Below, one piece after another: positions 31,817-41,433 of a stretch of DNA of 64,000 nucleotides. Position 1 is the stretch's first letter. Each line of letters begins with the position of its first letter. Below the pieces are notes generated by a model, which saw only the letters and a program-made list of their open reading frames with translations, had not been told where the DNA came from and searched no databases. Source of the stretch: Streptomyces xantholiticus (GTDB lineage: Bacteria; Actinomycetota; Actinomycetes; Streptomycetales; Streptomycetaceae); contig NZ_BMWB01000003.1 of assembly GCF_014651015.1 (NCBI RefSeq), positions 368,847 to 432,846 of the forward strand. Direction: 5' to 3'. The translations under genes and the position numbers were made by a program.

Positions 31817-34096
31817 TTAGACGGTGGGTGATTGTTCCAGACGCACGATCACGGACTTGCTGGCGGGGGTGTTGCTGGTGTCAGCGGTGGAGTCCAGCGG
31901 GACCAGCACATTGGTCTCCGGGTAGTAGGCGGCGGCGCAGCCACGGGCCGTGGGGTAGTGGACGACCCGGAAGCCGGGGGCGCGGCGCTCGACGCCGTCC
32001 TTCCACTCGCCGACGAGGTCGGTGCAGGAGCCGTCCGCCAGGCCCAGCTCGAGGGCGTCCTCGGGATTGACCAGGACGATCCTGCGACCGCCCTTGATGC
32101 CGCGGTAGCGGTCGTCGAGGCCGTAGATCGTGGTGTTGTACTGGTCGTGCGAGCGGAGCGTCTGCAGCAGCAGCCGGCCCTCGGGGATCTCCGGGTACTC
32201 GACGGGGGCGGCGGTGAAGTTGGCCTTGCCGGTGGCGGTGGGGAAGCGGCGCTCGTCGCGAGGCGCGTGCGGCAGGGTGAAGCCGCCGGGGCGGGCGATC
32301 CTCGCGTTGAAGTCCTCGAAGCCGGGCACCACACGCGCGATCCGGTCGCGGATCGTGCCGTAGTCCCTCTCGAACTCCTCCCAGGGCGTGGTGGACGCGG
32401 GACCGAGCACGGCGCGGGCCATCCGGGCCACGATCGCCGGCTCGGACAGCAGATGGGGGCTCGCGGGCGGGAGGTTGCCGCGGGAGGCGTGCACCATGCC
32501 CATCGAGTCCTCCACGGTGACCACCTGCCGGCCGCCGGCCTGGACGTCCTTGTCGGTGCGGCCCAGGGTGGGCAGGATGAGCGCCCGTCGGCCGGTGACG
32601 GCGTGCGAGCGGTTCAGCTTGGTGGACACGTGCACGGTCAGCCGGGCGCGGCGCATCGCGGCTTCGGTGACCGCGGTGTCGGGGCTCGCGGACACGAAGT
32701 TGCCGCCCATGGCGAAGAACACCTTCGCCTTCCCGTCGCGCAGTGCCTCGATGGACCGGACGACGTCCAGGCCGTGGTGGCGGGGCGGAGCGAAGCCGAA
32801 CTCCTTCTCCAGGGCGTCGAGGAAGACGGGGGAGGGCCGCTCGAAGATGCCCATCGTGCGGTCGCCCTGGACGTTGGAGTGGCCGCGCACGGGGCACACG
32901 CCGGAGCCGGGGCGGCCGATGTCGCCGCGCAGCAGGAGGAAGTTGACCACTTCGCGGATGGTGGCGACGGAGTGCTTGTGCTGGGTGAGGCCCATCGCCC
33001 AGCAGACGACGGTCCGGCGCGAGGCGAGCACCATCCGCAGGGCCTGCTCGATCTCGTCCCGGCGCAGGCCGGTCGCGGCGAGCGTGCTGTCCCAGTCGGC
33101 GGCCCGGGCGGCTGCCGCGAACTCTTCGAAGCCGTGGGTGTGTTCGCGGACGAACTCCTCGTCGACGGCGCCTTCGGTCTCGAGGATCAGCTTGCCCAGC
33201 AGCCGGAACAGCGCCTGGTCACCGCCGATGCGGATCTGCAGGAAGAGGTCGGTCAGCGCGGTGCCCTTGAGTATGCCTCGGGCGGTCTGCGGGTTCTTGA
33301 ACCGTTCGAGGCCCGCCTCGGGCAGCGGATTCACCGAGATGATCCGAGCGCCGGAAGTCTTGGCCTTCTCCAGGGCGCTGAGCATGCGGGGGTGGTTGGT
33401 GCCCGGGTTCTGACCGGCGACGATGATCAGGTCCGCCTGGTGCAGGTCCTCCAGCGAGACACTGCCCTTGCCGATTCCGATCGTCTCCGTGAGCGCGGAG
33501 CCGGAGGACTCGTGGCACATGTTGGAGCAGTCGGGAAGGTTGTTCGTGCCGAATTCGCGGGCGAACAACTGGAGCAGGAACGCCGCCTCGTTGCTGGTGC
33601 GGCCGGAGGTGTAGAACAGCGCTTCGTCGGGGGAGCCGAGCGCACCGAGCTCCTCGGCCAGGATCGCGAACGCCCTCTCCCAGCTCACCGGCTCGTACCG
33701 GTCGGAGCCCTCGGCGAGATACATCGGGCGGGTGAGCCGGCCCTGCTGGCCCAGCCAGTAGCCGCTGCGGCTCGCAAGGTCGGACAGCGGGTGCGCCGCG
33801 AAGAAGTCGGGTGTCACCCGGCGCAGGGTCGCCTCCTCGGCGACGGCCTTCGCGCCGTTCTCACAGAACTCCGCGACGTGGCGGTCGTCGCCCTCCGGCC
33901 AGGCACAGCCCGGACAGTCGAAGCCGTCCTTCTGGTTGACCTTCAGCAGCGTGCGGGCCGCGCGGCCCACGCCCATCTGCTGCTGGGCGACGCGCAGGGT
34001 GTGGCCGATGGCGGACAGGCCGACCGCCGCGTGCTGTGGGCCCGCGACCTGAGGGGCATCCTGGACCGGGTCCCCTGCGGGCGGTTTGCTGGCCAT
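31817..34096 (-). CDS. Molybdopterin oxidoreductase, FdhF/YdeP family
   Basis: A 759-residue formate dehydrogenase alpha-like protein. The N-terminal cysteines GFDCPGCAWPEG, the molybdopterin regions DCSNMCHESSGSAL and GQNPGTNHPRM, and the C-terminal dinucleotide-binding domain (SHDQYNTTIYG) fit the YdeP branch, whose physiological substrate is uncertain; E. coli YdeP is linked to acid resistance. No electron-transfer subunit or maturation gene (fdhD) is nearby. I chose the ATG at 34096 because aaggagag precedes it; the frame runs 21 codons further upstream. It is divergent from polA. Confidence 0.88.
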   Translation of the reverse strand: MASKPPAGDPVQDAPQVAGPQHAAVGLSAIGHTLRVAQQQMGVGRAARTLLKVNQKDGFDCPGCAWPEGDDRHVAEFCENGAKAVAEEATLRRVTPDFFAAHPLSDLASRSGYWLGQQGRLTRPMYLAEGSDRYEPVSWERAFAILAEELGALGSPDEALFYTSGRTSNEAAFLLQLFAREFGTNNLPDCSNMCHESSGSALTETIGIGKGSVSLEDLHQADLIIVAGQNPGTNHPRMLSALEKAKTSGARIISVNPLPEAGLERFKNPQTARGILKGTALTDLFLQIRIGGDQALFRLLGKLILETEGAVDEEFVREHTHGFEEFAAAARAADWDSTLAATGLRRDEIEQALRMVLASRRTVVCWAMGLTQHKHSVATIREVVNFLLLRGDIGRPGSGVCPVRGHSNVQGDRTMGIFERPSPVFLDALEKEFGFAPPRHHGLDVVRSIEALRDGKAKVFFAMGGNFVSASPDTAVTEAAMRRARLTVHVSTKLNRSHAVTGRRALILPTLGRTDKDVQAGGRQVVTVEDSMGMVHASRGNLPPASPHLLSEPAIVARMARAVLGPASTTPWEEFERDYGTIRDRIARVVPGFEDFNARIARPGGFTLPHAPRDERRFPTATGKANFTAAPVEYPEIPEGRLLLQTLRSHDQYNTTIYGLDDRYRGIKGGRRIVLVNPEDALELGLADGSCTDLVGEWKDGVERRAPGFRVVHYPTARGCAAAYYPETNVLVPLDSTADTSNTPASKSVIVRLEQSPTV

Positions 34097-34231
34097 CGCG
34101 CTCTCCTTCGAGCCGTGCCTGTGCTCTTGCGTCCGATGCTGTGCCTCCGATCCTGTCACGCCCCGCTGACAGTCACGGCGGCCAGGTCGGTGCGGTCGGG
34201 AATGTCAGTGGTGCATGGCAGGATCGGGGGC

Positions 34232-36940
34232 GTGGCTGAGACGGCATCGAAGAAGACGGCAGACAACCGACCGCGCCTGCTCCTCATGGACGGGCACTCC
34301 CTGGCGTACCGGGCGTTCTTCGCGCTGCCCGCGGAGAATTTCACGACCGTGAGCGGCCAGACGACCAATGCCGTCTACGGCTTCGCGTCGATGCTGGCGA
34401 ACACCCTGCGTGACGAGGCGCCCACGCATTTCGCGGTGGCCTTCGACGTCTCCCGCAAGACCTGGCGGTCGGCCGATTTCCCGGAGTACAAGGCGAACCG
34501 CTCCAAGGCCCCCGACGAGTTCAAGGGCCAGGTCGAGTTGATCGGCGAGCTGCTCGACACGATGAACGCACAGCGGTTCGCCGTCGAGGGCTTCGAGGCG
34601 GACGACATCATCGCCACCCTCGCCACCCAGGCGGAGGCGGCCGGTTTCGAGGTGCTGATCGTCACCGGCGACCGGGACTCCTTCCAGCTGGTCAGCGAGC
34701 ACACCACGGTGCTGTACCCGACCAAGGGCGTCTCCGAGCTCACCCGCTTCACTCCGGCCAAGGTCGAGGAGAAGTACGGGCTCACCCCGCAGCAGTATCC
34801 GGACTTCGCCGCCCTCCGCGGCGACCCGTCGGACAACCTGCCCGGCATTCCCGGCGTGGGGGAGAAAACGGCGACGAAGTGGATCAACCAGTTCGGTTCG
34901 TTCGCGCAGCTCGTCGAGCGCGCGGAGGAGGTCAAGGGCAAGGTCGGCCAGGCGCTGCGCGACCACCTGGAGGCCGTCAAGCTCAACCGCCACCTGACCG
35001 AGCTGGTCCGCGACGTGGAGCTGCCCAAGGCCGTGGCGGACCTCGAGCGCGCACCGTACGACAGGACCGCGCTGAAGGGCTTCCTCGAGGTCCTGGAGAT
35101 CCGGAACCCGAGCCTGCGTGAGCGGCTGCTCGCGGTCGACCCCGGAGCCGCGGCGGAGGAGGCCCCGGCGCCCGAGGCCGGTGTGGAGCTGGACGGCACC
35201 GTGCTGGGCGCGGGGGAGGTCGCGTACTGGCTGGACCAGCACGGCACGCAGCCGCTGGGCGTGGCCACCGTCTCGGCGTGGGCGCTGGGTGTGGGCAGTG
35301 TCAGCGAGGTGGCGCTGGCCGCCGCGGACGGCAAGGCGGCCTGGTTCGACACGACCCAGCTCGACGAGACCGACGAGCGGGCCTTCGCGGCCTGGATCTC
35401 CGACCCGTCCCGGCCGAAGGTCATGCACAATGCCAAGGACGCGCTGCGGGTCTTCCCCGAGCACGGCTGGGAGATCGCCGGCGTCACCATGGACACGGCG
35501 CTTGCGGCCTACCTGGTCAAGCCGGGGCGCCGGTCCTTCGCGCTGGACGCCCTGTCGGTGGAGTATCTGCATCGGGAGCTGGCCCCGGCCGCCGCGGACG
35601 GGCAGCTGGCCTTCGGCACAGACGAGCAGGCCGAGGCCGACGCGCTGATGGCCCAGGCCCGGGCGGTGCTCGACCTCGGTGAGGCGTTCGGCGACAAGCT
35701 GCAGGAGGTCGGTGCGGCCGAGCTGCTGCACGACGTGGAGCTGCCCACCTCGCTGCTCCTGGCCCGGATGGAGCGCAGCGGCATCGCCGCCGACCGCGCC
35801 CATCTGGAGGCGATGGAGCAGCAGTTCGCGGGAGCCGTGCAGCAGGCGGTGAAGGAGGCGCACGCCGCGGTGGGACACGAGTTCAACCTCGGGTCCCCCA
35901 AGCAACTGCAAGAGGTCTTCTTCGGCGAGCTGAACCTGCCGAAGACGAAGAAGACCAAGACCGGCTACACCACCGATGCGGACGCGCTCGCGTGGCTGGC
36001 GGCCCAGACGGAGCACGAGCTGCCGGTCATCATGCTGCGCCACCGCGAGCAGGCCCGGCTGCGCTCGACGGTCGAGGGCTTGATCAAGACGATCGCCGCC
36101 GACGGCCGGATCCACACCACGTTCAGCCAGACCGTCGCCGCGACGGGCCGCCTGTCGTCCACCGATCCGAACCTGCAGAACGTGCCGGTTCGGACGGACG
36201 AGGGCCGCGCGATCCGCCGCGGGTTCGTGGTCGGTGAGGGCTTCGAGTCCCTGATGACCGCGGACTACAGCCAGATCGAGCTGCGGGTGATGGCCCACCT
36301 GTCGGAGGACGCGGGCCTCATCGAGGCGTTCACCTCAGGGGAGGACCTGCACACGACCGTCGCCTCCCAGGTGTTCTCCGTGGAGCGCTCCGCCGTCGAC
36401 GCGGAGATGCGGCGCAAGATCAAGGCCATGTCGTACGGGCTGGCCTACGGGCTCTCCGCGTTCGGCCTCTCCCAGCAGCTGAACATCGAACCGGCCGAGG
36501 CGCGCGTCCTGATGGACACGTACTTCGAGCGGTTCGGCGGCGTGCGGGACTATCTGCGCCGCGTCGTGGACGAGGCGCGGGCCACGGGCTACACGGCGAC
36601 CATGCTCGGACGCCGGCGTTATCTGCCCGACCTCACCAGCGACAACCGCCAGCGCCGGGAGGCCGCCGAGCGGATGGCGCTCAACGCACCGATCCAGGGC
36701 ACGGCGGCGGACATCGTCAAGGTCGCCATGCTGAACGTGGACCGGGCGTTGACGGAGGCGAAGCTGTCGTCCCGGCTGCTGCTCCAGGTCCACGACGAAA
36801 TCGTGCTGGAGGTCTCGCCGGGGGAGCGCGAGGAGGTCGAGGCACTGGTGCGCCGCGAGATGTCGTCGGCGGTGTCGCTCCGAGCGCCGCTGGACGTGTC
36901 GGTGGGCGCGGGACCCGACTGGGAATCGGCGGCGCACTGA
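34232..36940 (+). CDS. polA: DNA polymerase I
   Basis: A 902-residue polymerase for Okazaki-fragment processing and repair. Domain order: 5'-3' flap exonuclease (1-290; MDGHSLAYRAFF, VTGDRDSFQL, GDPSDNLPGIPGVGEKTA), a 3'-5' exonuclease-like fold (~310-500) in which I see no DxE metal motif, consistent with the inactive proofreading domain of actinobacterial PolA, and the polymerase (~520-902) with motif A DYSQIELRVMAHLS, motif B RRKIKAMSYGLAYG and motif C QVHDEIVLEV. The start is GTG at 34232 after atcggggg. A frame extends far upstream antisense to the oxidoreductase, and I discount it. Confidence 0.96.
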   Translation: MAETASKKTADNRPRLLLMDGHSLAYRAFFALPAENFTTVSGQTTNAVYGFASMLANTLRDEAPTHFAVAFDVSRKTWRSADFPEYKANRSKAPDEFKGQVELIGELLDTMNAQRFAVEGFEADDIIATLATQAEAAGFEVLIVTGDRDSFQLVSEHTTVLYPTKGVSELTRFTPAKVEEKYGLTPQQYPDFAALRGDPSDNLPGIPGVGEKTATKWINQFGSFAQLVERAEEVKGKVGQALRDHLEAVKLNRHLTELVRDVELPKAVADLERAPYDRTALKGFLEVLEIRNPSLRERLLAVDPGAAAEEAPAPEAGVELDGTVLGAGEVAYWLDQHGTQPLGVATVSAWALGVGSVSEVALAAADGKAAWFDTTQLDETDERAFAAWISDPSRPKVMHNAKDALRVFPEHGWEIAGVTMDTALAAYLVKPGRRSFALDALSVEYLHRELAPAAADGQLAFGTDEQAEADALMAQARAVLDLGEAFGDKLQEVGAAELLHDVELPTSLLLARMERSGIAADRAHLEAMEQQFAGAVQQAVKEAHAAVGHEFNLGSPKQLQEVFFGELNLPKTKKTKTGYTTDADALAWLAAQTEHELPVIMLRHREQARLRSTVEGLIKTIAADGRIHTTFSQTVAATGRLSSTDPNLQNVPVRTDEGRAIRRGFVVGEGFESLMTADYSQIELRVMAHLSEDAGLIEAFTSGEDLHTTVASQVFSVERSAVDAEMRRKIKAMSYGLAYGLSAFGLSQQLNIEPAEARVLMDTYFERFGGVRDYLRRVVDEARATGYTATMLGRRRYLPDLTSDNRQRREAAERMALNAPIQGTAADIVKVAMLNVDRALTEAKLSSRLLLQVHDEIVLEVSPGEREEVEALVRREMSSAVSLRAPLDVSVGAGPDWESAAH

Positions 36941-36956
36941 GCGCGCTGCACCCGGT

Positions 36957-36983
36957 GGGCCACGCCCCCTCAGGGCGTGGCCC
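36957..36983 (+). terminator. Terminator of polA
   Basis: A perfect 11-bp stem, gggccacgccc with gggcgtggccc, around cctca, 16 bases after the stop. Confidence 0.85.
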
Positions 36984-37382
36984 GGATCCTGGCATTGTGC
37001 CCCTGCGGGCGTGCGCCACGCAGGGAGTGGGTTCGGGCCTCCGGAGGGAGGTGTCCGGAAGGGTGCTGCACCACCTGTGTGGCTCCGCCGCATGGTCGGC
37101 TCACTTCGCGCGAGTCGCGTCGCTCCACTTCCGGGCGCCCCTCCTACAGCCCAGCCCCTCAGGCCGCGGGCCCGAGGGCGCCGTTGGTCGGCCCGGGAAC
37201 CGGCCGTTGTCCCCGCCCGCCCGGGAAGGCACAGGAGGCGGCGCGAAGCTGCCGCTACCGGGGGCGTCGGCGTCCACGTGTGCTCCCGGGTTCCGGGGCT
37301 GACAGCCCCAGGTCCGGGATGTGGAGGCCTCCCACAGCCGCCAGGCCCTATCGGGGAGGGTGGGTGGGGGCTTCTCCCCGCC
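36984..37382. other. Gene-free region between convergent genes
   Basis: No gene is supported. Short frames on both strands are arginine/proline-rich, as random GC-rich DNA gives. Small hairpins occur, for example ggggctgacagcccc near 37297. No copy of the 90-base intergenic repeat is clear here. Confidence 0.5.
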
Positions 37383-38237
37383 TCACACCCCCGTGCGGTC
37401 CAGGTCGGCGGCATGCCGCACATCCGCGTCGGCCGGCGGACGGCTGCGCTCCCGCAGACGTACCGCCGTCGCGTACAGCACAAGGCCCGCCGCCAGGCCC
37501 GCACCCGCGCCGAAGCACGCCGTCGGGATGATGTCGAGCGGTGTCTTGATCCGGCCCCAGTACTGGTAATAGCGCAAGCAGCGGTGCACGATGCCCGCCA
37601 TCACGCACACGGCGACCAGCCCGGCCGCCAACAGGCGGGCACCGCGGCCGAGCAGGGGAACGGGCGGGGCAGGCATGGCCGGCACGCGTCGCAGCGCGGT
37701 GGCCACGAACCACACCAGTGCGACGAGCGCCACTGCCGAACTGCCGTACTGCGCGTACGAGTAGACGGGAAAGCCCGCGACGGTCTCCCCGAGCACCGGT
37801 GCCATCCGCACCCCCCACCGGTCGAAGTGGGTGAACGCGTCCCACACCACGTGCGTACTCGCCCCGATCACCGCCGAGACGTAGAACCACAGTGCGGTTG
37901 CCAGCGGCGGCCGGTCGGCCGCGGACCGGCCCCGCAGCAGGCCGTACGCCCGCCCCCGCCAGGCCGCCGGCAGCAGCGCCACCAGCGGGTCACGCATCAG
38001 CAGCCAGAGCGCCAACAGTGCCGCGGTGATGACGACGTCGACCGTCAGCACACCGAGAGGCCCGTGCGTCACGGTCCCGAACCCCATCGCGCCGGGAAGG
38101 GCACTGGCCGCGAAGTACGTCATGTCCGGTGCCAACGAACCCAGCACGAGAGCGGAGGCGAACAGCGGTCCGCGCGCGGTCCCGTCCCTGCGGATGCCCG
38201 GCAGCACCGCCGCGGCGTGGCTGAGTGTGAACGGCAT
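37383..38237 (-). CDS. DUF4184 integral membrane protein
   Basis: A 284-residue membrane protein of the DUF4184 family, function unknown. The family N-terminus MPFTLSHAAAVLP is exact, followed by GSLAPDMTYF. A conserved histidine/aspartate loop, GASTHVVWDAFTH near residue 127, is similar to that of membrane-bound metal-dependent hydrolases (YfhO/DUF457-like), suggesting a metal site. Six to seven hydrophobic segments are visible. It is convergent to polA and divergent from the transglycosylase. Confidence 0.85.
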   Translation of the reverse strand: MPFTLSHAAAVLPGIRRDGTARGPLFASALVLGSLAPDMTYFAASALPGAMGFGTVTHGPLGVLTVDVVITAALLALWLLMRDPLVALLPAAWRGRAYGLLRGRSAADRPPLATALWFYVSAVIGASTHVVWDAFTHFDRWGVRMAPVLGETVAGFPVYSYAQYGSSAVALVALVWFVATALRRVPAMPAPPVPLLGRGARLLAAGLVAVCVMAGIVHRCLRYYQYWGRIKTPLDIIPTACFGAGAGLAAGLVLYATAVRLRERSRPPADADVRHAADLDRTGV

Positions 38238-38450
38238 GGCGACGCCCCCTGCGACCGTTGCTGATCAGTGCCGACCAGTATGCGTGATGACCTTGCGGGA
38301 ATGCGGGTCCGAAATCCGGGACGAGCAGGAGGTGGCGAAGTGGTGAAAACCGGTCAGCGCCCGGTGTTCCGATGTCTTACCGTGCACTAGGGTCACGTGG
38401 GTCCGCGCTGGGGAGAGCGCGAACAGCCGCTGACGGGGAGGGAACGACGT

Positions 38451-40154
38451 ATGGCAGCGCAATTCGGACGCCGGCTGCGCAGGGGAGCGACGACGACGGC
38501 CGTGGCCGCCGCGGCAGTGGCCGCACTCTCCGCGTCACAGGCGCCCGGTGTCACGCCCGCCACCTCGGGTACCGGTCAGGAGGCGTCGGACGTCACCCCG
38601 CCACCCGGTACGCCGGTCACCGGCAACTCGCCGTACTACACGGACCTTCCGCCGCTGAACACACCGGACAAGCCCGGCACTTCGGTCGATCTGCCGGAGC
38701 TCGGCGCGGGGGAGGCGGGTATACCCGCATCGGTTCTCGCCGCGTACAAGCAGGCCGAGCAGACGATCGCTGCGTCCGACCCCGCCTGCCGGCTCCCCTG
38801 GCAACTGCTCGCCGCGATCGGCAAGGTCGAGTCCGGCCAGGCCCGCGGCGGCCGGGTGGACGCCAACGGCACGACGCTTTCCCCGATCCTCGGCCCCGTA
38901 CTCAACGGCGTCGGCTTCGCGAACATCTCGGACACCGACGACGGCGCCTATGACGACGACCCGGTGTACGACCGGGCCGTCGGGCCGATGCAATTCATCC
39001 CGCAGACCTGGCAGACCTGGGGCCAGGACGCCAATGCCGACGGCCGCAAGGACCCCAACAACATCTACGACGCCGCTCTCGCCGCGGGACGCTATCTCTG
39101 CGCCGGCGGCCGGGACCTCGGCAACAAGGACGACCTCGACAGGGCGATCCTCGGCTACAACCACTCGCGCGAGTACCTGCGTACGGTGCTCTCCTGGTTC
39201 GAGTACTACAAGCGCGGCACGCACGAGGTTCCTGACGGCCAGGGTGTGCTGCCGGTGGGCGACGGCCCCGACAGCTCGGACCCGCTGCCGCCCCCCACGC
39301 CGACGCCGAGCCCCTCGAAACCCGCACAGAAGCCGACCCCGAGCCCCGAGCCGAAGCCGACCCCGGCGAAGCCCACGCCGGTTCCCACGCCGACCCCACC
39401 TCCGTCGACGGCACCCACGCCGACCCCGGCGCCCGTGTCGCGCATCGAGAACGCCGGCACCGGGCCGCTGACGGCCGTGGCCGGCCGGGAGTTCGCCGAG
39501 CGGGCCACGGTCCGCGCGGAGAACGCCAAGGGGCAGCCCGTCACCAAGGTCGCCATCCGGTTCATGATCGTCGGCGAGACCGACACCCGCTTCACCGGTG
39601 AGCGGACCAGTGTCGTGGTGGCCACCGGCGCCGACGGCACGGTCAGCGCCCCGGCGCTGATCGCCGGTGAGCAGACCGGCGACTTCACGGTGCGGGCCAC
39701 GGTCGTCGAGCGCAACCTGCCCGGAGTCGAGTTCACGGCAACTGTCACCGAACGGGAAGCGGACAGCATCGTCCGGACCGACACCGAGGCGCTCGAGGCC
39801 ACCACGGGTGGCGAGTTCGCCGACGTCATCCGCGTCAGGGCGGCGTGCGACGGTGTGGCCGCCTCAGGTGTCCGGGTCACCGCCACGATGATCGTCTCCA
39901 AGGAGAACGCGGCCGAGAACGGCAAGGGCCCGTACTTCCAGAGCGACGGCAAGGTCGTCCGCACGCTGACCGGGCTCAGGACCGGCGCCGACGGTGTCCT
40001 CGAACTGCCCAAGGTCTTCGCGGACGACACAGAGGGCACCTTCCTGCTCCGTCTCACCGCCCCCGGTGGCGGCAGCCTGGACATCGAGTTGAAGGTCACG
40101 GCGCCGGTGAGCCAGACTCCGGAGCCCGCCCCTTCCCCTTCGCCGACCGCCTGA
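38451..40154 (+). CDS. Secreted lytic transglycosylase with Pro-rich linker and Ig-like repeats
   Basis: A 567-residue exported muralytic enzyme. A basic, hydrophobic signal sequence (1-40) is followed by a soluble lytic transglycosylase domain (about 85-260): LPWQLLAAIGKVES carries the catalytic glutamate, and AVGPMQFIPQTW is diagnostic. A linker of about 70 residues rich in Pro, Thr and Ser (PTPSP repeats) follows. The last ~220 residues look like two bacterial Ig-like repeats, each opening with LTAVAGREFAERATVRA or LEATTGGEFADVIRVRA. It probably cleaves peptidoglycan outside the membrane. The ATG at 38451 has ggggaggga upstream. It is closed by a hairpin. Confidence 0.9.
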   Translation: MAAQFGRRLRRGATTTAVAAAAVAALSASQAPGVTPATSGTGQEASDVTPPPGTPVTGNSPYYTDLPPLNTPDKPGTSVDLPELGAGEAGIPASVLAAYKQAEQTIAASDPACRLPWQLLAAIGKVESGQARGGRVDANGTTLSPILGPVLNGVGFANISDTDDGAYDDDPVYDRAVGPMQFIPQTWQTWGQDANADGRKDPNNIYDAALAAGRYLCAGGRDLGNKDDLDRAILGYNHSREYLRTVLSWFEYYKRGTHEVPDGQGVLPVGDGPDSSDPLPPPTPTPSPSKPAQKPTPSPEPKPTPAKPTPVPTPTPPPSTAPTPTPAPVSRIENAGTGPLTAVAGREFAERATVRAENAKGQPVTKVAIRFMIVGETDTRFTGERTSVVVATGADGTVSAPALIAGEQTGDFTVRATVVERNLPGVEFTATVTEREADSIVRTDTEALEATTGGEFADVIRVRAACDGVAASGVRVTATMIVSKENAAENGKGPYFQSDGKVVRTLTGLRTGADGVLELPKVFADDTEGTFLLRLTAPGGGSLDIELKVTAPVSQTPEPAPSPSPTA

Positions 40155-40171
40155 CCGAGAGAGCCACAGCG

Positions 40172-40201
40172 CCGCCCCGTCCCGCACCCCGGACGGGGCG
40201 G
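40172..40201 (+). terminator. Terminator after the lytic transglycosylase gene
   Basis: A perfect 11-bp stem, ccgccccgtcc with ggacggggcgg, around an eight-base loop, 17 bases after the stop. Confidence 0.8.
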
Positions 40202-40286
40202 TGTCGCGTGTTCTCTTCTTCCAGCCGCGTTGCTACGGTGCCCCAGGCCTGACGCCCTATCAGTTCTGTGTTCCGGGAGGCCGAGC

Positions 40287-40424
40287 ATGCGCTCCCTCGT
40301 CGCCGCCGCCGTCGGACTGGCCGCCGCCCTCGCACTCGTGCTCACCCTCACGGCGATCGGTGCGCCCGCCGGTCGGACCTCGCCCGAGCCGCTGCTGACC
40401 ACCGTCCCCGGCCCGAAGAAGTAA
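40287..40424 (+). CDS. 45-residue membrane peptide (SPW_0924-like)
   Basis: A very short ORF with a good ribosome binding site (gggagg, 7 bases before the ATG). It encodes one hydrophobic helix (LVAAAVGLAAALALVLTLTA) and a polar tail PLLTTVPGPKK. I recall tiny proteins of this pattern in many Streptomyces next to the DUF3068 gene, annotated as the SPW_0924 family, but could not verify it. It lies 19 bases before the DUF3068 gene, so the two are probably co-transcribed and may act together at the membrane. Confidence 0.7.
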   Translation: MRSLVAAAVGLAAALALVLTLTAIGAPAGRTSPEPLLTTVPGPKK

Positions 40425-40443
40425 GAGGAAGTAGGGGGAAACC

Positions 40444-41433
40444 GTGCGCCGCAGAGCAGGACTCGTCCTTGTCGCACTCGCCGTCTTCTTCGCCGCCCTC
40501 GCGCCCCTGCTGCGCTGGTATGCCTTCCCGCGGCTCGTCAAGGTCCCGGCCGGCCAGTACCAGGAGATGGTGCTCGAGGCGAAGCCCGCCACCCTCCTCG
40601 ACTACGGCACCCTCAAGGCGAAGGAGGTCGACAACGTCACCATCGTGCAGACCCTCAAGGGCAATGTGGCGGAGTCGGAAAGGGTCGAGCAGGCCGCGGG
40701 ACGCGACGTCGTGGTCTGGGACTCCCTCTCCTACGTCCAGGGACCCGACGGCAGGACGGTCTCCCAGATCCCCGAGCGCTACATCTTCGACGCGCACACC
40801 CAGGAGCCCGTGCATGCCACCGGCGAGTCGGTCGACGGCGAACCCGTGCGGCGCGAGGGCATCGAGTTCAAGTGGCCGTTCCTCACCGAGAAACGGGACT
40901 ACGTGTACTTCGATGCGCAGGCCCGCACATCCGCCCCCATCCACTACAAGGGCACCCGGCAGTTTCGCGGACTGGAGGTCTACTACTTCGAGCAGACCAT
41001 CCCCTGGACCAAGGTGCCCTATCCGAAGAAGATGCCCATCCCCGGCATCGACGCGACCACCCTGGAGAAGCGGACCGGCACCACCCGCTGGTACACCACG
41101 AGGCGGATGTTCTGGGTCGAACCCGTCACCGGAGCCCCCGTCAACGGCGAGGAGATCCACCAGGAGGAGCTGCGGGGCGGCTCCCTGCTCGGCGGCCGGG
41201 ACAAGGTCACCGCCTTCGCCGGGCATGTGAAGATGCGGCCCGACTACATCGACTCCACCGTCGAACTCGTCACCTCCCAGCGCCGTCTGGTGCTTCTGCT
41301 GACCTCGTACCTGCCGTGGGGCTTCGTCGCCCTCGGAGGCAGTCTGCTCGGGCTCGCCCTGTGGCTCGAGGCACGCGCCCGACGCCCGGACACCCCGGCA
41401 CAAGCGCCCGCCGCCGAGCCGGTCAGGATCTGA
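40444..41433 (+). CDS. DUF3068 / PorA-family membrane-anchored protein
   Basis: A 329-residue protein of the DUF3068 (PorA-like) family. A transmembrane helix at 6-26 follows a basic N-terminus. A large extracytoplasmic beta-rich domain (30-275) follows, with AKPATLLDYGTL and WYTTRRMFWVEPVTGAPV as family-type segments. A second helix (280-305) and an acidic C-terminal tail end it. Function is unknown. The start is GTG after agtaggggg. The 3' end overlaps the convergent hrpB gene by 11 bases. Confidence 0.85.
   Translation: MRRRAGLVLVALAVFFAALAPLLRWYAFPRLVKVPAGQYQEMVLEAKPATLLDYGTLKAKEVDNVTIVQTLKGNVAESERVEQAAGRDVVVWDSLSYVQGPDGRTVSQIPERYIFDAHTQEPVHATGESVDGEPVRREGIEFKWPFLTEKRDYVYFDAQARTSAPIHYKGTRQFRGLEVYYFEQTIPWTKVPYPKKMPIPGIDATTLEKRTGTTRWYTTRRMFWVEPVTGAPVNGEEIHQEELRGGSLLGGRDKVTAFAGHVKMRPDYIDSTVELVTSQRRLVLLLTSYLPWGFVALGGSLLGLALWLEARARRPDTPAQAPAAEPVRI

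Noticed and set aside
31832..34231. A plus-strand frame of 800 codons joined to the polA frame
   Set aside because: It lies antisense to the molybdopterin oxidoreductase, which has clear family motifs, and PolA homology begins right after the GTG at 34232.
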